From a virus: 64,000 nucleotides of DNA. Location of the stretch: the IMG/VR virus record IMGVR_UViG_3300045282_000083, positions 1 through 64,000 of that record, one strand, 5' to 3'. The translations under genes and the position numbers were made by a program. This document shows, piece by piece, positions 17,233 through 24,725 of the stretch. A model generated the notes under the pieces. The model was not told where the DNA came from. It was given only the letters and a program-made list of their open reading frames with translations, and did no database searches. Position 1 is the first letter of the stretch; every line of letters begins with the position of its first letter.

Positions 17233-17456
17233 TGCCTCTGGCGACATTCGAGACGTTCCCTCCATCCATACCGCCAGTCAACTTCCCAGCCATGCTAGGC
17301 CAGGCGGCTTGTAGACCGGGAGCCATGATCCTAGGCAGGGCCTCGGTGAAACTACTTACAATATACACTCCATACCGCGTTCCGGACGAAAGCGGCAACC
17401 CGGCCAACGTGGCGCTGACAGCAGCCACTCCGGCCCGAATTGTGGAGGAAGTATAA
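17232..17456 (+). CDS. Small hypothetical protein
   Basis: 74 residues, start overlapping the previous TAA. Pro-rich N-terminus (TFETFPPSIPPVNFPAML) and a C-terminus TPYRVPDESGNPANVALT. Last gene before a hairpin and a new promoter, so it ends a transcription unit. Unknown function. Confidence 0.5.
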   Translation: MPLATFETFPPSIPPVNFPAMLGQAACRPGAMILGRASVKLLTIYTPYRVPDESGNPANVALTAATPARIVEEV

Positions 17457-17504
17457 TACCCTGGCCTGGCGCGCAGCCATGCCGAAGTGGGCGGGGCCAG
17501 GGTA
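17457..17504 (+). terminator. Strong hairpin ending the first tail-fibre unit
   Basis: TACCCTGGCC (17457-17466) pairs perfectly with GGCCAGGGTA (17495-17504) around a 28-nt loop. No long T run follows, so either a factor-assisted terminator or an RNA-processing site. A promoter starts 20 nt later. Confidence 0.45.
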
Positions 17505-17524
17505 CAAAATACCAGTTTGTTATC

Positions 17525-17552
17525 TTGACTTTTTCGATGGATTTGATAGAAT
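17525..17552 (+). promoter_or_regulatory. Extended -10 promoter of tail genes, probably leaderless
   Basis: TTGACT (17525-17530), 16-nt spacer ending TGA, TAGAAT (17547-17552). TGN precedes the -10, the extended form. The ATG at 17559 lies 6 nt after the -10, so the first transcribed base should be at or next to the start codon. Confidence 0.6.
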
Positions 17553-17558
17553 AAGACC

Positions 17559-18713
17559 ATGAGGATAAGGCTTACAACGTACCAGGACGCCGTAGATCAC
17601 CTTGTTGATTACATTGGTGGTGATGAGGGGGACCAGACCGTCCGCTTCGCCCGCCGCGCCGTCCAGGATGCGTACAACCGTTTTGCGGGGTTACACAATT
17701 GGTCGTATTTGTATCGCCGTGGCCGTATCACTACGAACGCTCAGCAGACAGTGGGGACTGTACAGTATACAAACGCTACTCGTACTGTCACTTTGACGGG
17801 AAACACTTGGCCGAGTTGGGTCCTCCAGGCGGTAGTAGTGATCAACAATGTCCCATTCCAGATAGCCAGCAACCCGACGCCGACAACTATTACGCTGACA
17901 CAGGAGGCGAATCCTAATCAGGACGTAGTGGCTGGAACTTTGTACACTCTCTACCAGGATGCTTATTCAACTCCGATTGACTTTGTGTCCTGCGACGAAG
18001 TTCTGAACGTAAATTTCGGCTTGCGCATGACCTTTGAGCACCCGGCGCAGTGGCTGGTAATGCAGCGAATCTATCGTGGGCCAGCTACGCCACGTATATA
18101 CTCAATAATAGGCAGCACTGCTTACATGGGCACTATGTCCATGAGGTTCTATCCGCCGCCTGACGTTGTGTACTTCATGGATTTCGTGTACAAGAAGCGC
18201 CCAAGACCGTTAAGCATTGTCAACTATTCCACCGGCACAGCCGGAATGACGAGCGGATTGACAACAATCACGGGCAGCGGCACTCTCTGGACCCAGGCGA
18301 TGGTCGGCTCAACTATCCGATTCTCAGCAGTAGGTAATAGCGTCGTTCCGACCGGGCCTTCTGGAGAGAATCCGTTTGATATTGAGCGAGTAATTACCTC
18401 TGTCCAGAGCAATCTTCAGCTGACAGTGGACACCGATCCGGTCCAGACGGCAAGCGGGCTCACCTACTCCATCAGCGATCCTGTAGATATCGAAGAAGGG
18501 TCAATGCTGTCCTTCTTCTGGAGAGTATGCGAGAAGCAGATGCGGCGGGTCAAACGCATGGACCCGGTGCAAGGCGAAGAGGAAGCATATAGTCTGGCTA
18601 TGCAAGAGGCAATGGAAGCTGACAATCGGAGCACGATGAGGCAGGCTGTGGGCGCTGGCGGATATCCACGCCGTCTACGTGATTTTCCGGGCGGACCCGA
18701 TATGGGGGTTTAG
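17559..18713 (+). CDS. Tail tubular protein A-like head-tail adaptor
   Basis: 384 residues. The N-terminal helices (TYQDAVDHLVDYIGGDEGDQTVRFARRAVQDAYNRF with the LHNWSYLYRRGRI turn; read in parts) are typical of the gatekeeper/adaptor ring proteins of podoviruses. A beta insertion (about 65-130 and 225-300) carries Thr/Gly strands. The C-terminus has the helical KQMRRVKRMDPVQGEEEAYSLA. It would bind below the portal and contact the nozzle protein at 27395. No Shine-Dalgarno precedes the ATG, matching the leaderless promoter. Confidence 0.65.
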   Translation: MRIRLTTYQDAVDHLVDYIGGDEGDQTVRFARRAVQDAYNRFAGLHNWSYLYRRGRITTNAQQTVGTVQYTNATRTVTLTGNTWPSWVLQAVVVINNVPFQIASNPTPTTITLTQEANPNQDVVAGTLYTLYQDAYSTPIDFVSCDEVLNVNFGLRMTFEHPAQWLVMQRIYRGPATPRIYSIIGSTAYMGTMSMRFYPPPDVVYFMDFVYKKRPRPLSIVNYSTGTAGMTSGLTTITGSGTLWTQAMVGSTIRFSAVGNSVVPTGPSGENPFDIERVITSVQSNLQLTVDTDPVQTASGLTYSISDPVDIEEGSMLSFFWRVCEKQMRRVKRMDPVQGEEEAYSLAMQEAMEADNRSTMRQAVGAGGYPRRLRDFPGGPDMGV

Positions 18714-18735
18714 GTGGTCCAGACATGGGTATATA

Positions 18736-19149
18736 ATGGAACCAGTCCTTGATAAAAAGCTGTGGAAGCAATGCAAGAACCTTGTGGTTGGGATGCCGCG
18801 CAAGCCTGCCGTGCTTCCCAATCGCGTCGGTGCTATGGTGGGCTTGGAGAAGGACCCATACGACGTGACCATCGTCACCCTGGTTGACGGCGACCATGTG
18901 AAGATCAAGTACAACATGGACTTCACGGAAGTTGATACAGAGATGCATTGCCCGGATTTCGTAGAGGGCATCTGGATTGACGCTAATACGCCCATGAAGG
19001 AATGGCCGTTTTATCTGTACCGCGCCGCGCATGAGTACCGTGACATGTGCCAAGACCAATTGTCCTACGAAGTGGCGAAGGTGCGCGCCCAGAAGGGCGA
19101 GCGAGAACTGCGCATGGACGCCTGGAACGACCAAGGAAAGGCTCTGTAA
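18736..19149 (+). CDS. Small HE-motif protein (paralogue 1)
   Basis: 137 residues from ATG 18736 (the open frame reaches 57 nt further without a ribosome site). Shares with the protein at 19674 the order: PNRVGAMVGL / PFFLGALGGL, LVDGDHVKIKYNMDF / IVDGDKMRLEHDMDF, WIDANTPMKEWPFYLYRAAHEYRDM / YLDDRTTPDQWVPNLYHEAREYHLM. The TP-x(4)W then HE motif looks like a minimal zincin helix (HExxD here, HExxE in the paralogue), which is suggestive but lacks a clear third ligand. Genes sit in the tail operon. Confidence 0.55.
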   Translation: MEPVLDKKLWKQCKNLVVGMPRKPAVLPNRVGAMVGLEKDPYDVTIVTLVDGDHVKIKYNMDFTEVDTEMHCPDFVEGIWIDANTPMKEWPFYLYRAAHEYRDMCQDQLSYEVAKVRAQKGERELRMDAWNDQGKAL

Positions 19150-19334
19150 TGCCCCTCCCCGTCGCAAAGCCATCCACCGTGATCTACGATTTTCCTGGCC
19201 TAAGCGATATTCCCAGGTCAGCTGTCAATCAAGTTCCAGGCACGGCCGAGGAGCAGATCAACACCTGCTCAGTTATTGAGGGCGAACTGCTCGTTCGTCG
19301 TGGTATCCGCGAGGTTGCTTTCGAGGACATCTAA
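19149..19334 (+). CDS. Small hypothetical tail-operon protein
   Basis: 61 residues. The ATG overlaps the previous TAA (TAATG); the longer frame upstream overlaps the previous gene and is not used. Sequence PSTVIYDFPGLSDIPRSAVNQVPGTAEEQ then CSVIEGELLVRRG. Unknown function. Confidence 0.5.
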   Translation: MPLPVAKPSTVIYDFPGLSDIPRSAVNQVPGTAEEQINTCSVIEGELLVRRGIREVAFEDI

Positions 19335-19531
19335 TGTGTGTGTGCTGGTTTGACGGCGAATCCCGCGTGGCTTGCGACGGCTCGCCATGGACCAAAGATC
19401 GTGAGGCCAGGGAACGCTTTTGTCGCAGTCGATGGGTGGTTGAGAATGGCCGAAAGATCAGGAATCCTAACCGACAGCGGGCAATCGCGGAAGCTCAGAT
19501 GACAATGTTGGGCGAGGGCTATGGCCAATAA
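19334..19531 (+). CDS. Small basic hypothetical protein
   Basis: 65 residues beginning MCVCWFDGESRVACDG, with three Cys in the first 14 residues and a basic helical remainder (KDREARERFCRSRW). Overlaps the preceding stop. No recognised family. Confidence 0.5.
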   Translation: MCVCWFDGESRVACDGSPWTKDREARERFCRSRWVVENGRKIRNPNRQRAIAEAQMTMLGEGYGQ

Positions 19532-19534
19532 CAT

Positions 19535-19681
19535 ATGAAATTACCTATAACAGCCATTGGATCGCATCCGGAACTGGTCAAGCGCGTTCTCAAGCTTGAG
19601 CGTGCTCTGAATGAAATAGCCAAGTGGAAACCCAAACCAGACAAGGCTGCCCAGATTGCCAAAGAGGCCCTCAATGGCTGA
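19535..19681 (+). CDS. Small helical hypothetical protein (48 residues)
   Basis: ATG at 19535 three nt after the previous stop; ends TGA at 19679-19681 overlapping the next start. Sequence has an amphipathic helix ELVKRVLKLERALNEIAKW and basic tail. Coupled in the operon on both sides, which supports it despite its size. Confidence 0.5.
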   Translation: MKLPITAIGSHPELVKRVLKLERALNEIAKWKPKPDKAAQIAKEALNG

Positions 19682-20123
19682 GCTAGATCATGATCTCCTA
19701 ATGCACGTGAAGGCCCTGCTTAAGGGACGGGAGCATCGCCCGAGCAAGGTTCCGTTCTTCCTAGGAGCGTTAGGTGGACTGGACGCTGACGACCCAGGAG
19801 AGCCGACCAACGTATTTATCGTGGACGGAGACAAAATGCGTCTCGAACACGATATGGACTTCGTGGCCGGTAATAATTCCGAGGAACAGCCGTCGTGGGT
19901 TAAAGACCTTAATGGTGGAGATTGTGGTGCCCTATACCTGGACGACAGAACTACGCCGGATCAATGGGTTCCTAACCTCTACCACGAAGCGAGAGAATAT
20001 CATTTGATGTGTGATGGTAAAGAGTACGAGCAAGCCCACGAACAGGCCAATGCCGAAGAGAAACTGGTGCGTCAGCATATTGGCAGGGAAAGCGGCAAAG
20101 TCTACACCGTGGAGCAGTCATGA
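19674..20123 (+). CDS. Small HE-motif protein (paralogue 2)
   Basis: 149 residues. Paralogue of the protein at 18736. The segment YLDDRTTPDQWVPNLYHEAREYHLM contains HEARE (HExxE), and the C-terminal helix KEYEQAHEQANAEEKLV parallels DQLSYEVAKVRAQKGERE of the other. A minimal metal-binding helix is possible; enzymatic activity is unproven. Start overlaps the previous gene; RBS within the preceding coding end (GAGG). Confidence 0.55.
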   Translation: MAELDHDLLMHVKALLKGREHRPSKVPFFLGALGGLDADDPGEPTNVFIVDGDKMRLEHDMDFVAGNNSEEQPSWVKDLNGGDCGALYLDDRTTPDQWVPNLYHEAREYHLMCDGKEYEQAHEQANAEEKLVRQHIGRESGKVYTVEQS

Positions 20124-20398
20124 AAGACCTCAAAATACGCAAGGATGGCAGAGAAGGCACATTGAGCTATCGAGAGTGCCGAATAACACTGGTCAATACT
20201 AAGCATATAGAGGATGGCCAAAAATGGGAGGATGTTGAGCTAGGCGGCTTTATGATCTTCCCAAACCTATCGGACGAGATTAACGGATTCATATACCAAG
20301 GCCCATGCCACACTCTTACTCCGCCCGTGATACCTCAAGACTGGTATCACAACATGCGAATTGAAATGGTTAAGGAGGCCGGCTTTGAGTTGGCTTGA
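20120..20398 (+). CDS. Small hypothetical protein
   Basis: 92 residues, start overlapping the previous stop (ATGA). Mixed alpha/beta: LKIRKDGREGTLSYRECRITLV and MIFPNLSDEINGFIYQGP. No family recognised. Its end contains the AAGGAGG ribosome site used by the next gene. Confidence 0.5.
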   Translation: MKDLKIRKDGREGTLSYRECRITLVNTKHIEDGQKWEDVELGGFMIFPNLSDEINGFIYQGPCHTLTPPVIPQDWYHNMRIEMVKEAGFELA

Positions 20399-21773
20399 CG
20401 ATATTCGCGCGATGCTCGGCCAGGCCCAGGCTCCGCTGCGGCAGGGAGCCGAGGCCGTCGTCCAGAACGCTGTCCAGCCTGCCTTTGAGACGGGCATGAA
20501 CGCCTTGGGGGCTTCTGGGAACCTGGCCCGTGGCAGCGGTATGACCCTCGGCAGGCTCATTCAAGGAGACCAGGCCGGCGCCCAGGATATTGCCAGGCGC
20601 GCTTTCACCGGCATGGTTGACCCTAGCCAGCATATTTCCGGCCAAGAAGCCGTTGGCGGCAATGCCATCCTGTCAGACATTGCGACTGACCCATTGGCCA
20701 TGGGCGGGATCATGCGACTTGGCCAATCTGGCGGCAGCGCTCTGATGCGCCGACTGGGTAGCTCGGGCGTGGAGAACGTGGCGCCATCCTCAGCCAGTTC
20801 GTTGCGCAGTCCTGGTCTGTCCACATACTCCCAAGACGCAGCTGGCAATTTCCAGGTAGCTCGTCCTGGTGGCCCAGCTAGCAACTGGACGCCGCAGAAT
20901 ATGTCGTCTGCTGCGCTCGGAGAAGCCGAAGGGTGGACTGGAAGACCTCTTAGCAACATACAACAATCCCCCGTAGCCACTCGACTACAGCGTCCAGCCT
21001 CCAGTGTCGGCTTACAGCCTTACGAAGCTAATTTTGAGCGTCAAGGCAACGCTCTTGAACCATCTCTACAAAGACTGCTTGGTAGCGAATCGACACGCAC
21101 TGGATTATTTATGGGCGAGAGGGCTGGCCCTCTCAGTTCGGTTAATGCCAATGCTCCTGCTTCTTTAAGAGGATTTAATGTAGTTCACGATGTTGGAACA
21201 GACTTGGGACGGCCATCTTACGGCGCTGCCAACCGCCCTCTGAATCGACAGTCGGTAGAAGCCCTCAACGAATTTGTAGAATCCGGCAATAGGGGCCAAT
21301 ACTTTCCATCAGCTGGTCCAAGGGGAACAATATTTTTAAGCGAAGTCGCGCCTGATTCGACACTTGGCCACGAAGCCAACCATGCCATAACTAACGTCGC
21401 CAGAAGAACGGGGCAAATTAATCTGCTGCCAACCGCCCAAGGCAGACTGGCCGCGAGAATGCAAGAGGCAAGCAGCCCACTTGTGAATGGCCTGGGCGGA
21501 CTATTAGAGGAATCTCAATCTCAGGGCATCAGTCAAGGCAGAGGATTTCTGCGCAACTTGCAAGGCCAATTGAATTTTGCGATGAATCCCCATCCCGCAT
21601 ATATAGACTACGCTTCGTCTCCTGGACTGTATAGATATGGGTTGCAATCCATGAGCCCTGGCTCTCCAACAGCAGGGCAGATATACGAAGGCGCTCCCGC
21701 CCTGCTTAAAATGTTATACGCCGGCGGAGTCGGCGCCGGCGCGGCTGGTATCGGTGCTATAGGAGGTCAATAA
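20385..21773 (+). CDS. Large virion-associated protein with zincin (HExxH) domain, TTG start
   Basis: 462 residues from TTG 20385, chosen because AAGGAGG (20372-20378) lies 6 nt before it; the frame opens slightly further up. N-terminal helical, Ala/Gly-rich region (QAQAPLRQGAEAVVQNAVQP) as in internal or ejection proteins. Near residue 330 a beta segment GTIFLSEVAPDSTLGHEANHAITNVA carries HEANH, the HExxH motif of zinc metallopeptidases. The C-terminus is Gly/Ala-rich and hydrophobic (AGGVGAGAAGIGAIGG). Likely an internal virion protein with a peptidase module, possibly acting on cell wall or on virion proteins; third zinc ligand not assigned. Confidence 0.6.
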   Translation: MSWLDDIRAMLGQAQAPLRQGAEAVVQNAVQPAFETGMNALGASGNLARGSGMTLGRLIQGDQAGAQDIARRAFTGMVDPSQHISGQEAVGGNAILSDIATDPLAMGGIMRLGQSGGSALMRRLGSSGVENVAPSSASSLRSPGLSTYSQDAAGNFQVARPGGPASNWTPQNMSSAALGEAEGWTGRPLSNIQQSPVATRLQRPASSVGLQPYEANFERQGNALEPSLQRLLGSESTRTGLFMGERAGPLSSVNANAPASLRGFNVVHDVGTDLGRPSYGAANRPLNRQSVEALNEFVESGNRGQYFPSAGPRGTIFLSEVAPDSTLGHEANHAITNVARRTGQINLLPTAQGRLAARMQEASSPLVNGLGGLLEESQSQGISQGRGFLRNLQGQLNFAMNPHPAYIDYASSPGLYRYGLQSMSPGSPTAGQIYEGAPALLKMLYAGGVGAGAAGIGAIGGQ

Positions 21774-22291
21774 TGCCAGGATATGCTGGATTGGTTCCGC
21801 TGAACAGCGCGATATCTAAGGTGGTAGTTTCCAAGAACGCTAGTTCGGTTCCGACCGACGCCGACGCCCTGCCGACGTACAGGATTTACTCAGTCAGCGG
21901 CTTTCTACTCTCGGGCAGCCTGGGGCTGCTAGACAGCACCGCAATTACCGGGGCCACGAACGCCAGCCCTACGGTCATTACTTCGGTTGGACACGGTCTG
22001 GACACCGGAGTAAAGGTAACGATTGCCAATGTCGGCGGCAATACTGGAGCCAATGGAACGTGGGACATAACCAAGATAGACTCCAACAGATTCTCCATTG
22101 CCGTGGATACGTCAGCGGGCAGCGCATACACCAGTGGCGGAACGTGGCATTCGACTGGATTGTATAACTTTACCATCACCCCAACCATTGGCCTGAATTT
22201 CCTTAGCGGCAGTATTTACTCCGTAGCAGTGTACTGCAAAATCAGCACCGTGGTAAACATACTTGAGGAGTTCGAGTTCCAAGTCACATGA
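21773..22291 (+). CDS. Virion protein with GHG beta-repeat module
   Basis: 172 residues. Central module (about 55-130): ITGATNASPTVITSVGHGLDTG then ANVGGNTGANGTWDITKIDS, the same module seen in the nozzle protein at 27395 (ITSAGHGLLTGAIVKV, GVGGNTAANGLWTITV). It is a compact beta domain common in phage fibre proteins. Overlaps the previous TAA. Structural role in the tail inferred. Confidence 0.6.
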   Translation: MPGYAGLVPLNSAISKVVVSKNASSVPTDADALPTYRIYSVSGFLLSGSLGLLDSTAITGATNASPTVITSVGHGLDTGVKVTIANVGGNTGANGTWDITKIDSNRFSIAVDTSAGSAYTSGGTWHSTGLYNFTITPTIGLNFLSGSIYSVAVYCKISTVVNILEEFEFQVT

Positions 22292-22437
22292 AAATCACCA
22301 CGTACATTTGCCGGGACAAAGGAATCTGGCGCACAGTAAGCGATTATTTTGATTTCCTAGTGGACGTTGGATTCCAAGCAATGGACTTCGTCTTCGATCC
22401 GGATGGATATGAAGAATGGACGCCAAGAAGTCGGTAG
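22288..22437 (+). CDS. Small hypothetical protein (49 residues)
   Basis: ATGA overlap with the preceding gene. Sequence KITTYICRDKGIWRTVSDYFDFLVD, mixed alpha/beta, ends with EEWTPRSR. Overlaps the next start by 22 nt. Below normal calling length, supported only by coupling. Confidence 0.45.
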   Translation: MKITTYICRDKGIWRTVSDYFDFLVDVGFQAMDFVFDPDGYEEWTPRSR

Positions 22438-22604
22438 AGCAATTGTTGGAAATGTACGAGACGCGCCTGCGGTTCGTTGACGTGTATGATGCCCTGGTGG
22501 AGAAGTTGACTGTGTTTGTTGAGGAGGCGATTCAGGAGGAGCGCTCGAAAGCCGCGACTCCCGAGACTCCTACTGAGAAATATTGGAACGGTTTTGGTTC
22601 ATGA
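22416..22604 (+). CDS. Small helical hypothetical protein
   Basis: 62 residues, one long amphipathic helix (VEQLLEMYETRLRFVDVYDALVEK...EEAIQEERSK). Coiled-coil-like; ends overlapping the next ATG. Function unknown. Confidence 0.5.
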   Translation: MDAKKSVEQLLEMYETRLRFVDVYDALVEKLTVFVEEAIQEERSKAATPETPTEKYWNGFGS

Positions 22605-23017
22605 GCTATCTCGGCAGGTTCCAAACTGGGCAGTCGGTTCCCCTGTACCTACGGTGCCAGGACACTACCCACGCCCCGCTTCTGCCAGACCGACCGCCGC
22701 TGGCCAGGATATTCAGCGGCACGACTCTGATTGATCAGCATTTGCTTCCGATTGAGGACCGCTACGTTGTCACAGGCCAATTCAGACTTCCTTTGTTTCT
22801 TGGACGCTTATACGCATCAGGCCGCTACAAAGTCGTCTACTCCTATAACATCGGAAGCTTCCACGGACTCTCTGAAGACTGCTTTGACATCGTGGATGGA
22901 GGAGATATACGCGGAGCCTGTATCTCCGCCTACTTCTACGAGCGGCCTGAAGCCAATTACGTGGTTCAATCACTGGAGAACGGGTCTATAATTAAAGGGC
23001 GCAATCCAACCGTATGA
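22601..23017 (+). CDS. Beta-rich tail-operon protein
   Basis: 138 residues from the ATG overlapping the previous TGA. Pattern of a virion Ig-like domain: GQSVPLYLRCQD, PPLARIFSGTTLI, LPIEDRYVVTGQFRLPLFLG, GRYKVVYSY, then DCFDIVDGGD. Resembles small tail proteins that cap or join fibres. Overlaps the next gene by 4 nt. Confidence 0.55.
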   Translation: MSYLGRFQTGQSVPLYLRCQDTTHAPLLPDRPPLARIFSGTTLIDQHLLPIEDRYVVTGQFRLPLFLGRLYASGRYKVVYSYNIGSFHGLSEDCFDIVDGGDIRGACISAYFYERPEANYVVQSLENGSIIKGRNPTV

Positions 23018-23217
23018 AAGACCTCAAAGCACTAGCTGCTGTGTATGAAGCCGAGTGTGATAGAGAATGGATGTTCTTCGAGGAGCATGCTGAAGAGTTG
23101 GAAAGCAAGATTGAAGGCATCAATGACGACATGGTAATCCGAGCCATAACCCTGGTAATAGTACAAGCTTACGTTAAAGGCATGAATCGAACATTCGAGG
23201 AGTTGGATGAGAGGTAA
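23014..23217 (+). CDS. Small acidic helical protein
   Basis: 67 residues, predominantly helical and acidic (EECDREWMFFEEHAEELESKIE type sequence). ATGA overlap upstream, 11-nt overlap downstream. Unknown. Confidence 0.5.
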   Translation: MKDLKALAAVYEAECDREWMFFEEHAEELESKIEGINDDMVIRAITLVIVQAYVKGMNRTFEELDER

Positions 23218-23701
23218 CGTTATCATCCGTGGAGTTGGCCTGCTAGCCTGCTGGAACCCAGACGGCAGCATTTCTTGGCGGCATCCGTTCAAAAACGGCG
23301 TCACCAATCCCGGCCTGGATTACCTTGGCGCAGCCGGGTTCAGCAATGGCGCGCAGATTGCAGCCTGGTACGCCAGCCTGATCGACCAGGTTGGATTCTC
23401 CTCCCTGAACATAAACGACACTATGTCCAGCCACGCCGGCTGGGCAGAATTCACCGGCTTTAGCGGCGCTCGGCCCCAGTGGGTTAACGCCGAAGCCGGC
23501 CAACAAGTAGCCAGCAACGGCAGCTTCAGCTTCCCTATTACCGTCAATGGCATTGTCCATGGCATGTTCATTACTAGCTCGGTGACAAAAGGCGGTACTA
23601 CCGGAACCTTGTGGGCGACAGCTGAATTGCCATCCAACTCGGTAGTTAGTGTAGGCCAGGTAGTTACAGGAACATACGCCATCCAGTTCTCTGGAGGGTA
23701 A
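23207..23701 (+). CDS. Phage tail-associated structural protein
   Basis: 164 residues. The order LGAAGFSNGAQIAAWYASLID, DTMSSHAGWAEFTGFS and the strand-rich C-terminus VNGIVHGMFITSSVTKGG are a pattern I recognise from many small structural proteins encoded beside phage fibres. Forms a beta-sandwich, likely a fibre or baseplate-like component. Overlaps the previous gene. Confidence 0.65.
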   Translation: MRGNVIIRGVGLLACWNPDGSISWRHPFKNGVTNPGLDYLGAAGFSNGAQIAAWYASLIDQVGFSSLNINDTMSSHAGWAEFTGFSGARPQWVNAEAGQQVASNGSFSFPITVNGIVHGMFITSSVTKGGTTGTLWATAELPSNSVVSVGQVVTGTYAIQFSGG

Positions 23702-23702
23702 T

Positions 23703-23915
23703 ATGGAAATGATTCCTGGGCCACCAATGCCGTGGGCTCCGTGGTTTAAGATCAAATATAGGTTCAATGAGTTCTCTGGGTTCAGCGTAGCCCCTCCTGC
23801 TCCGGAGAATTTTTTGCCCGCTATCGTGCAGCACGTATCTGTGAAATCTGAGTTCTCTGCCAATCCTGGTGTTCTTGCTTCGGGCAGGCGCCCGGAGCGG
23901 CCAGAAATTCCTTGA
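23703..23915 (+). CDS. Short PPxPxAPWF-repeat protein
   Basis: 70 residues. Starts MEMIPGPPMPWAPWFKIKY and ends NPGVLASGRRPERPEIP. Both ends recur in the LamG protein at 26070: four copies of GPPxPGxPWF and the end SGVLATGRRPERPG. Short linear motifs of this type suggest docking on a common partner. No catalytic feature. Confidence 0.55.
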   Translation: MEMIPGPPMPWAPWFKIKYRFNEFSGFSVAPPAPENFLPAIVQHVSVKSEFSANPGVLASGRRPERPEIP

Positions 23916-23930
23916 AAGGAACCGCTCCCC

Positions 23931-24680
23931 ATGTCCACTCTCGTTTTGCCCGCCTGGCCGAAAAGCCAACCGCGTACGTTCAAGCCGCTCGCCAACCTGC
24001 GCTACGGCAACGAAATCAAAAGCTACAGCCGCTCCGATTTGGCTGCCATTATGGCGGCAGACGGCAAACGTCGAACGTCAGAATCGCTGCGCAATAGTGC
24101 TACGACCGGCACCTGGACGGAACTGTTGTTCCGGAACAAAGGCGACTTCACCGCCATGTCCACGACTGGCTCGGAAACGTCGTTCCTGTCTGGGCAGAAC
24201 CAGCAGCCGACTATTCCAGCCCTATTCTTCGACCAGGTTCCGCTCCGCGCCATCGGCATCCTGGCCCGTGGCATTCTGACCACGACCACTGGCACGCCCA
24301 CATTCACCTTCCAGGCTCGCCTTGGCAGCACCATCGGCGTCTCGACTCTTTCCGGCACGTCCGTTGGCGTCTCGGCAGCCATCACCTCCACAACGGGTGT
24401 GACCAACGTGTGGTGGGAAATGCGGCTGGACCTGGTTTGTACGGTTGCCGGTCAGGGCTCGGGCAACGCCACCCTTTCGGGCGCCGGGTACGTCATGAGC
24501 CCAGCAGGCTTCGCCACGCCGTTCGTCTATCCTCTGGAGCCCACGACGCCAAACACGGCAACGTGGACAGCAACGCTGGATGACTCGGTGACTCAGTACC
24601 TGAATCTTTCCGCTACGCTCCAGGCCACTGGCGCCCCAGCGCTCACATGCAAACAGCTACTTGTTTTCGGTTTCAATTAG
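23931..24680 (+). CDS. Virion structural protein
   Basis: 249 residues. N-terminal PKSQPRTFKPLANLRYGNEIKS, then a Thr/Ser/Gly beta domain (GNKGDFTAMSTT..., TFTFQARLGSTIGVSTL, WWEMRLDLVCTV) and a strand-rich end TCKQLLVFGFN. Typical of head or tail decoration proteins of large podoviruses. GGAA ribosome site. The -35 and -10 of the next gene overlap its 3' end. Confidence 0.6.
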   Translation: MSTLVLPAWPKSQPRTFKPLANLRYGNEIKSYSRSDLAAIMAADGKRRTSESLRNSATTGTWTELLFRNKGDFTAMSTTGSETSFLSGQNQQPTIPALFFDQVPLRAIGILARGILTTTTGTPTFTFQARLGSTIGVSTLSGTSVGVSAAITSTTGVTNVWWEMRLDLVCTVAGQGSGNATLSGAGYVMSPAGFATPFVYPLEPTTPNTATWTATLDDSVTQYLNLSATLQATGAPALTCKQLLVFGFN

Positions 24681-24688
24681 TGTATAAT
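24661..24688 (+). promoter_or_regulatory. Promoter of HNH gene 3
   Basis: Perfect -10 TATAAT (24683-24688) with a weak -35 TTGTTT (24661-24666) at 16 nt. The expected start is near 24695, within the left arm of the following inverted repeat. Confidence 0.5.
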
Positions 24689-24689
24689 A

Positions 24690-24720
24690 TGTGCAAGTGG
24701 CCGAAAAAGCCACTTGCACA
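24690..24720 (+). repeat. Perfect 12-bp inverted repeat before HNH gene 3
   Basis: TGTGCAAGTGGC (24690-24701) and GCCACTTGCACA (24709-24720) around a 7-nt loop, ending 5 nt before the ATG. Read-through mRNA would bury the translation start region; mRNA from the local promoter would lack part of the left arm. No T run, so not a simple terminator. Confidence 0.65.
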
Positions 24721-24725
24721 GTAAC

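Noticed and set aside
23243-23995. 250-residue minus-strand frame across three tail genes
   Set aside because: Antisense shadow of coupled rightward genes with clear motifs.
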